DNA of 25,260 nt from Phaeoceros laevis (GCA_049999765.1 JBNGIQ010005318.1:1-25260), one strand, 5' to 3'; numbered from the stretch's first letter, positions 1-9,977 are shown. Notes: generated from the sequence alone by a model not told the origin. Made by a program: numbers and translations.

Positions 1-365
1 CCGTGTGATCTCTTCCCCTGTCTTCACCACCCTCAACCAGCCCACCTCAACCAGCGTCGTCAGTCGGTTGGACGTAGTCTAGGATTTATATCTGTGAGAT
101 AGTTTCTCTGCCGCCTAGCAGGATAGTGCTCCTGTCTCCTCATTCTGTATCCAAACTGTACTCGATCTCTTGCAGTGAAAATACCAAATGGACGAGAGAC
201 AAACGGCTACTGTCTTAGTATACCGTGATCAGCGGGGGGAGCTGATTCAAAGTTCGCAGCAAAGTAACTGCAATCTTCCTGCTGTGCTTCTAGGGCTCGC
301 TCCAGAGGGGAGCACAAGCGTCTTTGAGATTGTGGACAAGCTGATGACACTTGTGATCAGCGTAA
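1..365 (+). promoter_or_regulatory. Upstream region / probable 5' UTR of the exonuclease gene
   Basis: This stretch holds no recognisable gene. An ATG at 188 opens an 81-codon frame that overlaps the exonuclease start in another frame. It could be a first coding exon if an intron lies between, an upstream ORF, or chance. I see no domain in it. Confidence 0.35.
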
Positions 366-1511
366 ATGCATGCCAGTCGCGCCATCACTTCTGGAACATG
401 GCCCGGCAGCACATGGCCTTGCCATCTTGCTGAGATGGTTAAACGAACACGAATTTTACAAGGGAGATCGGGATGTACAGCAGGCATAACTACGGGTTTC
501 GCTCCCTGCTATTGCCAGTGCAAGTCTCTCGTGCCGGCAGGTGATGATTTGGCGACAGGCTCCATTGAAAGGCGATTAGTTCTTATTGATGGATACCCGA
601 TTTTGTATCGTTCATACTACAAGCTCATCGCAAAAGTCCGCTATGGTAAGTTGAAGGATGCAAACTGCGACGGTAGTGGAGATTCCATTCTGACAGTCTA
701 CTCTGCTCTTTCCAGCATATTGAAGTTGCTGGATCTGCTTCCATCCTACGTCGCTGTGGTTTTTGATTTCAGAGGTTCAACATTCAGACACATCCTACTA
801 CCAAGCTACAAGGGTGGGCGGCCACCCACTCCAGATGCTGTGAATGAGGCTGCAGGTTACTTGAAACCGGCTCTAGTGTCTATGGGCATTCGTGTCATAG
901 AAGTCCCCACAGTGGAGGCAGATGATGTCATTGGGAGTCTGGCAGTTCAGGCTGTTGCTGCTGGAATGAAGGTTAGGGTTGCGTCTGTGGACAAGGATTT
1001 CTTTCAAATACTGTCTCCATCTCTGCGGCTTTTAAGGACTCTTCCAAAGGGACCTGGGACAGTGTCATTCGGAGTAGAGGACTTCAAGAAAAAATATGGG
1101 AATTTAGAGCCCTCCCAATTTGCAGATGTCTTGGCCCTGGTTGGGGATAGAGTGGACAATGTTCCTGGAGTCCGAGGAATTGGGGAAAGGATAGCAGTGA
1201 AGCTCATTACACAATACGGGTCACTTGAAAACCTATTGCAGGACTTGGATAACATCCCTCAAAAGCGAGTTCGAGAAACACTGCTGCTTCACAAACATTC
1301 TGCTGTTCTGAGCAAGCGGCTGGTATCGTTGAACCTGGAGCTTTCTCCCACTGACTTGAAGTGCACACTGCAAGATTTGGTCTTCAGGGCACCAGATGAT
1401 GGAGGGCAGAGGTACAACACGTTGCTGGATGCAATGGGGCAGTTTCTAGACCATTCGGCAGCAGAACAGCTGAAAAAACGATCGGAGCAGATATGGGAGT
1501 CTCTACGATGA
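366..1511 (+). CDS. Organellar-type 5'-3' exonuclease (PolI 5'-nuclease / FEN fold)
   Basis: The 381-residue frame encodes a stand-alone 5'-3' exonuclease of the type fused to bacterial DNA polymerase I. Plants have such proteins as organellar exonucleases (OEX1/OEX2 group), thought to remove RNA primers or flaps in mitochondria or plastids. Visible motifs are LIDGYP near residue 73, FDFRGSTFRHILLPSYKGGRP (about 133-153), the acidic EADDVIG metal cluster, VASVDKDFFQIL, and the helix-3-turn-helix GDRVDNVPGVRGIGERIAVKL. All expected acidic metal-ligand motifs are present, so it should be active. The first 60 or so residues are poor in acidic residues and could be a transit peptide. The start is uncertain: an ATG at 188 opens another frame that stops at 433, and a 5' intron joining the two is possible. 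No intron interrupts the domain, unlike the five clear multi-exon genes in this window. A decayed antisense-oriented copy lies downstream. Confidence 0.88.
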   Translation: MHASRAITSGTWPGSTWPCHLAEMVKRTRILQGRSGCTAGITTGFAPCYCQCKSLVPAGDDLATGSIERRLVLIDGYPILYRSYYKLIAKVRYGKLKDANCDGSGDSILTVYSALSSILKLLDLLPSYVAVVFDFRGSTFRHILLPSYKGGRPPTPDAVNEAAGYLKPALVSMGIRVIEVPTVEADDVIGSLAVQAVAAGMKVRVASVDKDFFQILSPSLRLLRTLPKGPGTVSFGVEDFKKKYGNLEPSQFADVLALVGDRVDNVPGVRGIGERIAVKLITQYGSLENLLQDLDNIPQKRVRETLLLHKHSAVLSKRLVSLNLELSPTDLKCTLQDLVFRAPDDGGQRYNTLLDAMGQFLDHSAAEQLKKRSEQIWESLR

Positions 1512-1599
1512 AGTTCCTTGCCTTCAACTAGGGGTTTGTAGATTTACATGTTCGCATTCTTCAATAATTTAATTTCTTTGTTGACCAGTGACCACCATA

Positions 1600-1649
1600 A
1601 AGTGGTTTGAATTGGCAAGCGATCAAGTGGTTTGAATTGGCAAGCGATC
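1600..1649. repeat. Perfect 25-base tandem duplication
   Basis: The unit beginning AAGTGGTTTGAATTGG occurs twice back to back (1600-1624 and 1625-1649) in the 3' flank of the exonuclease gene. It looks like a recent slippage duplication. No function is evident. Confidence 0.9.
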
Positions 1650-1982
1650 ACACCGCGCCAGTAAGTTTGAGTGTAGTATTGAATCTATTGATGTGCCAGG
1701 TGCTCCAGGTGGTGTTTATTAACTGCTTGGCTGGCATATTCAGAGATGATTGCCATCATGATTGCCGATGCGGCATGCATGACCTGCGCACTGAGTCCGC
1801 AGGCATTTAAACTCATCTCATAACTTTGTAATCTTCGAGTTATTATTTCCATATTTGTTGACAATTTTAGGGATCCCATATTTTGCCCATTGAGAATTTT
1901 GTTGCATATATATTACATAGGCATTATGAGCAATACCCCATTGAGCATTGTAAGGTTAAACCCAACCCTTGGTTGGGTTAAA

Positions 1983-2483
1983 CATTATCATTGCTTCAAG
2001 CAACATGTTGAACCTTTATCTTCAATCATCTAGTGCCTGAAGACCAAAGTTTGCAAATCTTGAATTGTGCACTTTAAGTCAGTGGAACAAAGCTCCAGAG
2101 GCACCAGATGACCAAAGTTTGCAAATCTTGGGATTGTGCACTTTAAGTCAGTGGAACAAAGCTCCACACTTTAAGTCGGTGGAACAAAGCTCCACACCAG
2201 ATGACCAAAGAGCTCCAAGATTTGCACTTTAAGTTATTGGAACAAAGCTCCAGGTTTTGACCAAAGAGCAACATGTACATCTGTGAGGTAGCAATGTTTC
2301 TGGAACTCACTCTCGAGGATGTTATCCAATGTGGACAGTGTACTTTAATGCATTCATTCATCCAAAACTTCAAGTCATGCAATAGGTTTTCAAGTCACCC
2401 GTATTGTGTAATGAGCTTCACTGCTATCCTTTCCTCAATTCCTCATATTCCTTGAACATTATCCACTCTATCCAACCCTAGAT
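1983..2483 (-). pseudogene. Decayed inverted copy of the 3' part of the exonuclease gene
   Basis: Read on the minus strand, this segment matches the exonuclease coding sequence at about 1145-1440. Clear blocks are 1983-2097 (source about 1335-1440), 2286-2327 (source about 1245-1290) and 2374-2480 (source about 1145-1247, about nine mismatches in 103 bases by eye). Blocks are in the order expected for one inverted duplication. They are separated by internal tandem amplification (2041-2252) and by an insertion of about 45 bases at 2328-2373. The copy lacks the 5' half of the gene and keeps no useful reading frame. Transcription reading through from the parent gene would give a long imperfect hairpin with a spacer of roughly 0.5 kb. 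Confidence 0.85.
2041..2252. repeat. Tandem repeats inside the inverted copy
   Basis: A 26-base motif, CTTTAAGT followed by four variable bases and GGAACAAAGCTCCA, occurs at about 2072, 2141, 2169 and 2227. The first two copies sit in larger units of about 69 bases starting GACCAAAGTTTGCAAATCTT. The motif corresponds to the antisense of exonuclease bases 1334-1361, so the array was amplified from the duplicated gene fragment and not inserted from elsewhere. Confidence 0.8.
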
Positions 2484-3163
2484 AACTTGGTATTCCATAT
2501 TACTTTATTGGCAAATTGTTGCACAAGCTATGAATATTTGTGTAGGGTGTATACTTATTTTGGCGAATGGAGTTGTTAGTCCAATTTTTTATGCAGATGT
2601 ATACATGTCATCGCCCTTAGCCCTATGCCAAGAGTAACCACATAATTTAGACCTCAAACGTGAGCCGAGCCAGAAAGGGTAAATTATGAAAGCACCATGA
2701 TTATAACTAGTGTACAATTTCTTAGTTCAGAGTTCTGAAGGAGTCGTGGAAATCCGCACACTGACATCGTTTGGCTGCAAATCCTGCAGCCATTGCATTT
2801 TTGCATATTGACATATTTTTATGAACTTTATGTCCTTAGTACATCAATTGGAGGAGAAGTGGCCATAGATAGACTCCAGTGAACCACCTTACAGTGTGAA
2901 ACAATTCTTACACTATCTACTTGGCTACCTATTTGTTAACTTCCTATGGTTCACTTCAATAATTGAACTATATGTCTAACAGATATTTAACTAATTAGAT
3001 CTATAACAAAAATTATTTTACATTCAATAAAATACTAGTTTGGAGCACTCACTAAGAATAAGAAGAGTTGTCAACATTTTAGAGCACAAAGTTGAGTTTT
3101 ATGGTGTTATAATGTCCTATAATGTCCTATGATTAAGATGTCCTATGATGACTCAAGAGTGCA
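2484..3163. other. Intergenic, AT-rich, no gene seen
   Basis: No coding exon, RNA gene or clear element was found. A short repeated word, AATGTCCTAT, occurs about three times near 3112-3147. Confidence 0.5.
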
Positions 3164-3450
3164 TTAACTCTTAAAGGCCCAACATGCCATATTTGTCCCC
3201 TTCTATCCTTGAACATATTTCTCAATACAACAACAGGTGCCATGTTTTTAAAAGTATTTGATTTTACATTGTTGGATAATGTGCATTGAGCTTTATCCAA
3301 CGGAATTAGGAAGTACATACTGTGGGCACCCTACTATGCCAGAAAAAAGGCTGCAATATATAACAATTATGGGGGCAACGCCCGGGACAGCTAAAGCCGA
3401 GAAGAGTAATAGGCTTTTCATCTTTCGACCCCTGGGCCTTTAAGAGTTAA
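3164..3450. mobile_element. 287-base MITE-like element with 17-base perfect inverted ends
   Basis: The left end TTAACTCTTAAAGGCCC (3164-3180) is the exact reverse complement of the right end GGGCCTTTAAGAGTTAA (3434-3450). The outermost TTAA is self-complementary, so it may be a TTAA target duplication (as in piggyBac-like elements), a TAA/TTA target (PIF/Harbinger-like), or part of the inverted repeat. No transposase frame lies inside, so if mobile it is non-autonomous. The interior is not palindromic. Confidence 0.6.
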
Positions 3451-3569
3451 GCTAAATCTGTTATGTATTAGAAAAGTATCTACAAAAGGATGAAAAAAAT
3501 TCTCACTAGCTGACCTCATTCACCCCACATGTGATTCAACTGCCCCTATACGACTGTAGATATTTTGAA

Positions 3570-3990
3570 AGACACTTTTCTTTTACAAGAGATAGCTAGA
3601 TAGACACTTTTCTTGTACGAGAGGTAACGGGATGGCATCCGCGGATGCCACCTTTATGACCATAGATAGTTAAATAGACNNNNNNNNNNNNNNNNNNNNN
3701 NNNNNNNNNNNNNNNNNNNNNNNNNNNNNNNNNNNNNNNNNNNNNNNNNNNNNNNNNNNNNNNNNNNNNNNNNNNNNNNAGACCCTTCTATTGTACGAGA
3801 GATAACACCTAACGGATGGCATCCGCTGATGTCACCTTTATGACCATAGATAGTTAAATAGACCCTTCTATTGTACGAGAGATAACACCTTTACGGCCGT
3901 AGATAGTTAAATAGACCCTTCTATTGTACGAGAGATAACAGATGACATCACGAATGCCACCTCTACGACCATAGATAGATAGATCCCTCC
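3570..3990. repeat. Degenerate tandem array, unit about 80 bases, containing an assembly gap
   Basis: Units contain GATAGTTAAATAGACCCTTC, then TTGTACGAGAGATAACA, then a GGCATCCG...GATG segment and TTTATGACCATA. Successive AGAC landmarks at 3570, 3602, 3676, 3780, 3860 and 3913 show full units of about 74-80 bases and shortened ones of 32 and 53. The block GGCATCCGCGGATGCC (3634-3649) is a perfect 16-base palindrome, partly degraded in later copies. It looks like a small satellite or a collapsed minisatellite. Confidence 0.85.
3680..3779. other. Assembly gap (100 Ns)
   Basis: Exactly 100 unknown bases lie inside the tandem array. A round 100 usually marks a gap of unknown size, so the true number of repeat units is not known. 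Confidence 0.98.
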
Positions 3991-4813
3991 GTTTTATTGT
4001 ACGGGAGATATCGACGGGCATCCACGATGCAGCACGAGAGCTAACTTCTTCATAAAGGTCTATTTGTACATCTTGTGACAGAAAGCACAGTATACAATCG
4101 ATATTTGGTAGAAGGTTCCATTAGATTGTCTTAGGCAATAGGTCCAATCTTGGGCAGTGGGCTCCAATTTTGAGGAGTAGAGCTCCAAGTTTGCATAGAT
4201 TGGATGCAACTTAAGCGAGGTCTACCTATCCCAAATTCCCAAAAAGTCATCCATCCCACCAAGTTTTATTCTTAAGGTTGTTTTATCATGCGTATTTAAT
4301 AACAAGAACAAGGACTAGTAGTACAAGACTACAAATAGTGTTCAACAAGAGAAGTGACTTTACTAGTCTACGTGCTTACGGCTGAGTGCTTACTACCCTT
4401 GAATTATTATTCCCTTCCCGTAAAAAAATGAAAAAAAAAACACTTTAGAAAGTGCTGCGGCTTTTGCCTGGCAAAACCCTATGTGGATCGGCTTTACGAC
4501 TTTTTTCAGCCGGAGCACAACCCGCAGAGAGGGTCGGGGTAGCTGCGTGCATCACACTGTGTTTGCCGGCGTACCCCGAGCCCTGGTTGGCACTAGAGGA
4601 CGATGTGAAGCGATCCTGCGGCAAGAACGGCGGGGAGTAAGATTATGACGTGACGCATTCCGTGGGCGGAAGAGAACGATTTAGACGTAGCTTGCAGTTC
4701 AGATATGCAGGAGGAGCGTTAGCTTGGGGCCGAGGAACGCCATTCTTACCTGACAAAGCGAGGAATGAGAGTGTTGCAAGCATAGCACGATTGGGGGAAC
4801 GTGCAGAAAGATA
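3991..4813. other. Intergenic region and probable promoter/5' UTR of the PP2C gene
   Basis: The stretch is AT-rich up to an A-run near 4423-4441 and more GC-rich after it. A 62-codon frame at 4452-4640 has no recognisable domain and is most likely promoter or 5' UTR sequence. No transcription start can be fixed. Confidence 0.4.
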
Positions 4814-6355
4814 ATGTTGACTTCCAACACCTCTGGTAGCAACTCTCCTTGCAGCGGTGGTGGAACCAGGTTTGTTCAGCTGGCTGGCTCGCTCAGCTCG
4901 CCCTACTCGGGCATTCTTGGTCTGTGTCCAAGGTGTGGCGCTGCTGCGAGATATCTGGCAGCCCTGATCTGACAGGCCTTGCTGTTTTTGTTGGCAGCGT
5001 TGACAAGAGGTTCAGTTATGGATTTGCCAGCTCCTTTGGCAAGAGAGCCTCCATGGAGGACTTCTACGACACAAGAATTGACGAGATTGACGGTCGAGTA
5101 GTCGGCTTGTTCGGAGTTTTCGACGGTACGTGTCGGTCGGAGCCGTCTCCTGGAGTTTTGCTGGTGTTTTTCGGGCACGCAACATCGATTGTTTGTTTTG
5201 CTTTGGGCGCAGGCCACGGTGGTCATCGCGCTGCGGAGTATGTCAAGACGAACCTGTTCCAAAATTTGATCAAGCATCCCAAGTTCCTGGATAATACGAA
5301 GGAAGCTATTCGTATGTGGCACCGCTCCCACCGCTTATGGATCATCTGTATGCCAGCTACAGGTTGCCCATGCATGCTGTCTAAAATCGCTGTTTGTTTT
5401 CACTGCCCTGTTGCAGAGGAGACGTACAAGGCAACAGATGCAGATTATCTCAAGGCAGAGCATAGCCAGCACAGGGATGCGGGTTCAACTGCTTCTACTG
5501 CTGTTTATGTGGGTGATCGCTTGCTTGTTGCAAATGTAGGAGATTCCAGGGCCGTTATTTGCAGAGCGGGCAAAGGTACTCTGGTAGCACTTCTTAAGAC
5601 TGGTTCTTCAACACTTTAAATTGACGGAATGAGTTGTGCTTCAGCTGACCTCTAACCTTGTAAGTGCTCGGACTGCCAGCTGTGGCTCTTTCTCAAGACC
5701 ACAAGCCAAATCGCAGTGATGAGAGACAACGTATTGAGGAGGCTGGAGGTGTTGTCATGTGGGCTGGTAAGCCCGCTTTTCTCCCTTTTTATTTCATTTT
5801 GTTGGCATGTAAAACAGATGCTGACAACGCACTATCCTGTTTTACTGTGCTTCTCTTTCACTCAGGCACATGGCGAGTGGGAGGTGTTCTGGCTGTATCT
5901 CGAGCCTTTGGGGACCGGCTTCTGAAACGATATGTGGTTCCCGATCCTGAAATTCAGGTGCTTCTTCTTGATCTCAGGGAACTTTCTGAGAACCCTTGAT
6001 GCAGGCGTGGAGCCCTCCTGTGTGTGGCTAACACTCGAGTTTGTGTCTACATTTGCAGGAGCAGACCATCAATGAGGAGGTGGAATTTCTCGTTCTGGCC
6101 AGTGATGGTCTTTGGGATGTGGTGATGAATGAGGTGTGTGGGCTCAAGCATGTCTTTTGTGTTCGCTACTGAAGTTAATCACTGCAGATTGCCTTAAGGA
6201 AGGTTGGTGTGACGTAGGATGCTGTCAAGATCGTACAGCCCATTCAGAACTGTCAAGATGCTGCCAAGACACTCACGGAGGAGGCACTGAAGAGAGGAAG
6301 TGCGGATAACATCACCTGTGTTGTTGTCCGTTTCCATCATAAGAAAAAGCACTAG
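4814..6355 (+). CDS. PP2C-type Ser/Thr protein phosphatase (WIN2/PP2C59-like)
   Basis: Eight exons (4814-4869, 4998-5125, 5213-5311, 5417-5575, 5680-5766, 5866-5957, 6059-6133, 6218-6355) encode 277 residues; all introns are GT-AG and phase is kept. The product is a Mg/Mn-dependent Ser/Thr phosphatase. In order it shows [14 protein letters not shown] (33-46), [15 protein letters not shown] (58-72), [72 protein letters not shown] and [13 protein letters not shown]. The metal-binding aspartates in DGHGG, SDGLWD and SADN are all present, so it should be catalytic. It has no transmembrane segment and only a short Ser/Gly-rich N-terminus, suggesting a soluble protein. The acceptor after 5679 was chosen because it restores GKAVALS. 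The closest plant group appears to be WIN2/PP2C59, linked to immune and stress signalling, but substrates cannot be read from sequence. Confidence 0.93.
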
Positions 6356-7808
6356 CAACTTGTGTTGCATGTGGCAAGCTAGGGCCGGAAATCATGTATG
6401 GTTCCGTAGAGCAAGTTTGGATCAGTGTGCGATTGGCACCGCAATGAAGTTGTACAGCTTGGGTAGGGGCAAGAATTCCGACCAGATGGCTTGGCTCAAG
6501 CAAGAACCTAATTAGTGCAACTGGCTTTTGACGATTTAACTTCTAATTTGCCCTTCCTAGTATTTCTGGTGGCAGTGGTGGTTTTGGGGGTACCATTGGT
6601 GGCGATCCGCATAAGGGCCTGTTCATATAGAGATGGGTTAATTATTGTATTACAGAATGTTTTGCCTGGTGGTTGTTTCCCATTAACTGAGGTAGCTGGT
6701 ACAGGAGTGTACGTGGAAGACAGACACTCTTAAGCTTTTGCACTCAAAAGTCTTGAGGCACTGGGCTGGTCCATCTCCATGTAGGACGGTAACTTGGGTT
6801 ACTATTCGCAACTTCTGTGCTTCTCTTGCTTTTTAAAGAGACGTGACGAGCTCGCGCTGGTCTGTTGCCGCTCAGTTCTATAAATCAATGTGTGGTTTCT
6901 TTCTATCTGCAATTGTCCTGTTATTACTAACCAAGCTTTATAGATTCCCATTAATCTATGGCTTAGCTGCCTCTTTGTCTTCCTCGTTGTCACAAGGATA
7001 GAAGTTTGTCTCTGTGTGGTGCAGAATCCGGACCAAGAAGGCTAGAAATTGGCAAAAACAGGTACGAAGTGCAGGTGTCTTGAATGCTGTGGCCTTGCTT
7101 CGTAACTTGTAGGTGCTCTGCCCTGCTCTCCTGTACGTTGCTTTGGTATCGAGCGTGTCTGAAGTATATGCACGAGGTACCCTGTACCTCTCAGCAACAT
7201 GCAAGTGTGATCAGGAAGTAGCCGTCAGCACTAGTACCCGGCTCCCCTTCCCTTCGCTTGTGAAGCTGGTAGCTGGTGGTGCTGTCTTGCGTTTCCACGA
7301 GTCTGGCAGGGCTGTCTCTGTTCTGCAGGGTGGAAGGACAGAAGTAGAAGTCCTGTGAGTGGACGGCGAAAGGAGGTGACAACCACTTCCATCCGCTTGC
7401 CTGAATTGGGACGGTGAGACTCTTTCTCAACCTATTTCACCCAATGGACAGGGGGGCGTCTGTCATTTGAGACGTGCGGGATCACACCTCTAGATGGTAT
7501 GCCTGCTTCGGTGTTGGAGATAAGGCAGCAGCTGGCTGGATGGATGACATTTCGAAGGTGCCCAATAATTGCTCGTGAAACTGATGTACGACTTGGTCAC
7601 TTGGTGCACCACTTACCTCCGTCCAAAAGGCCGTAAAAACAGATGTTAGGTACCTCTCTTACTTCAACAGAGACACTTCCAAAACCTTCGTCTGCAGACT
7701 CTGCAAGGTGATTTCCACCCCTCGGATGAGTCCTGGGCCAGGGGTAAATGCCTTCACAAAAGGGAAACGCAATAATTATGCGCAAGCCGTCGAGTTACAG
7801 TGTTACAC
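6356..7808. other. 3' flank of the PP2C gene; no further gene seen
   Basis: Several short open frames occur on both strands, but none shows a domain, a consistent exon structure or composition unlike the flanks. The first few hundred bases are probably 3' UTR. Confidence 0.45.
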
Positions 7809-7816
7809 AGCCTGAC
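7809..7816. repeat. Left target-site duplication of the hAT-like element
   Basis: AGCCTGAC is identical to the sequence at 8652-8659 and directly abuts the TAGGGG end. Confidence 0.87.
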
Positions 7817-8651
7817 TAGGGGTGTGGGCTTTATATTTTACACTATACATGTAATTGAATTACATATGTAATTACTTACACTTTACCAAGAGGCCGAAAT
7901 TTGTTACATGCAAGCAGGTTAGGGTTTATATTTTGCTTACATTCATTTTCCCTGGTGCATACGTCATATTACATGTAAAATGACACCATCACACTCTAAC
8001 ATATAAGGCATGTAAACATGTGTAAAATACAAATCAATAGCACACCTCAGAAGGCTAATCTAAGATGTTCATTCCTTCATAGCCATATACCCTCTTCTCC
8101 TTCTGGATCTACCTCACATTCCTCTTCCTCCTTCACATCATCAAGCTCAACTTCAATCAGGGTCATACTATCTAACTAAGTATGTCATGAAATCATCCCA
8201 ATCTTCAACTCCAACCTGTGCTCCATGTCTCTCTGAGAACCCTGCTGTTCAAATGAACGTAATCAAGCATCCCAACTCTTCCAACAAGTGTCTTGGCCCG
8301 ATTATCTATCCAAACATGCTTCCATGTGCTCCAATTGCGCGCAAAGAGCAAACAACCAATTGGGCATACAAAAAACTTGAATCTTCTATGGAGCTTGCGC
8401 GTGTTCGGTTCGACCTACACTTTTGACAAAGCCTGACAAAGCCTTACACTCGTTACATGGTCATTTTGTAATTACACTACAAGAAAGTAATTACATGTAA
8501 GAAAATAATTCCATGCACGAAATGTAATTACACTAGAAGAATGTAATTACAAATAAGGGTGTAATGTAAAATAGATACTTTACTATATAACCGTTATACT
8601 TTACGATTTACTTACACTTGGTCCCGCTTACATGTGAAACTCACACTCCTA
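7817..8651. mobile_element. Non-autonomous hAT-like transposon, 835 bases
   Basis: The left end TAGGGGTGTGGGCTTTA and the inverted right end TAGGAGTGTGAGTTTCA match at 14 of the first 18 positions. The TAGGG-type tip is typical of hAT terminal repeats. An identical 8-base direct repeat AGCCTGAC flanks the element (7809-7816 and 8652-8659), the target duplication length of hAT transposons. Subterminal GTAATTAC motifs occur at 7868, 8468, 8487, 8524 and 8543 and resemble transposase-binding repeats. No transposase frame is present; a 79-codon frame at 8187-8426 shows no recognisable domain. A third AGCCTGAC lies inside at 8430-8437. Confidence 0.87.
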
Positions 8652-8659
8652 AGCCTGAC
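8652..8659. repeat. Right target-site duplication of the hAT-like element
   Basis: AGCCTGAC directly follows the CTCCTA end of the element and equals 7809-7816. Confidence 0.87.
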
Positions 8660-9075
8660 ACTTCTCTTGTTGTGCATTGTTTAGCACGATTCACGATGGT
8701 GACATCAGTAGTAGCAATGGTCTAGGCAGCCACACCCTGCAAGCTAGTGTGTGTTTGGATTCTTTGCAATACTTTCTTTGAATATGAAGACACTCTACAT
8801 GAAAAATTGCTATGGGTAAATTACATAATCCTAGATTGTCACATAGATGCTTCTTTTGGGCTACGTGCAATGATTTCAATCATATGATAATTTATGTGAT
8901 ATATGACTGGTTTTTCCAATAGTCATGCTACTTCTCTATATTGGCACGACTCTTTACAACTGAAAATATTATCTATAGTCTTTTTAAACCAGATTCTAAA
9001 ATTATTGTATGCATCTATATGTGTTGAGCTACCTCCATATTTGCACAATTATGTATCTTTTATATCTTAGTAACT
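8660..9075. other. Intergenic, AT-rich, no gene seen
   Basis: I see no coding exon, repeat or RNA gene in this stretch. Confidence 0.5.
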
Positions 9076-9627
9076 TCATTTATTTTTAAGATAAGGATTT
9101 TTGTACAACTCGCTTGGCCAATATACTGGGCAATAATCATCCTCCGTATCGAAAGGATAGAAATGATATGTTATCACGCATTCTGTTGAAGCATACCGTC
9201 CCCAATCCACATCCATGCAGAACTCGATATGCATTTGGGATCTAATATACTGAAGACACTTAGCACATAGCTTTTGCATCCACAAGTCTAAATCCTCGTC
9301 ATCGGGCCGAGCATATGAATTATCGTAAGTTAGGCCAGGGCAATGAGCGGTTCCTCTAAATTTACTTCTATAGTCCACAACACGATTAGGATATGTCAAA
9401 CCTCCACTAAAAGCTAGAGCTCTTGTGTGTGACTTGACTTGTACCATTTGTGATTTGGACACTTGGATCGAGCTACATTCATGTGTTAAATAGATTTGCC
9501 CTGGGGCAGAATATGGTCCATACCTTTGCTGTGCACATATACACATTGTTAAAAAGTGATTCATATATAATCCTATGAGTACAATAGAAGTAAACAATTG
9601 GAAAATGCAAACTTTCCTAGAATTCAT
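9076..9627 (-). CDS. Possible secreted protein of unknown family
   Basis: I do not recognise this protein. Starting at the ATG at 9627, the frame gives 183 residues. It begins with MNSRK, then a hydrophobic stretch (about residues 6-31) ending in CICA before QQRYGPYSAPG, which fits a signal peptide cleaved after the alanine. The mature part has about seven cysteines, is rich in aromatic residues and has an acidic patch (PDDEDLDLW). An alternative model splices MNSRK, via a donor GTTTGC, to the acceptor TGCACAG just before CAAAGG, which removes the hydrophobic stretch in frame. The open frame also extends upstream to an ATG at 9771. It follows the stop of the PGK-TrmB fusion gene by about 350 bases on the same strand and could be independent or spurious. 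Confidence 0.4.
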   Translation of the reverse strand: MNSRKVCIFQLFTSIVLIGLYMNHFLTMCICAQQRYGPYSAPGQIYLTHECSSIQVSKSQMVQVKSHTRALAFSGGLTYPNRVVDYRSKFRGTAHCPGLTYDNSYARPDDEDLDLWMQKLCAKCLQYIRSQMHIEFCMDVDWGRYASTECVITYHFYPFDTEDDYCPVYWPSELYKNPYLKNK

Positions 9628-9977
9628 TGTACAAATACTTATTAGGAATGAAAAGATGCACAAATATAGGCAAAACTGCCACAACCAAACAAAGTCATGA
9701 AGGAACACAAAATGGTCTAGTAAGGCTGTCCTTTTTTTTGTATAATGTAAAACTGTTTTTGCTTCACACAATAATCAAAATAAGGGTGAACGTTCTAGAA
9801 TCTAGAATATGGAGCGGAAGATTCTAAAACTATGAAGTCAAAGTTCTTTATGATACCCAAACCACCATAAATAATGTCTTTATTATGCTTATGGTAAAGG
9901 GTAACATTAAACAGCCAGTGTCAGCCACGATAAATAGACCGCCGCTTTCAAATATGAACGGCACACCTTCGCGCAGA

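Noticed and set aside
188-433. 81-codon frame overlapping the exonuclease start
   Set aside because: No domain and it ends out of frame with the exonuclease. It could be a 5' exon or upstream ORF, but nothing in the sequence decides this.
3570-3990. CRISPR-like array
   Set aside because: Units are near-identical along their whole length with no unique spacers, and the context is a plant nuclear gene region. It is a tandem satellite.
7113-7358. 81-codon frame downstream of the PP2C gene
   Set aside because: No domain, no splice partner and ordinary composition. Overlapping frames of similar length exist on the other strand.
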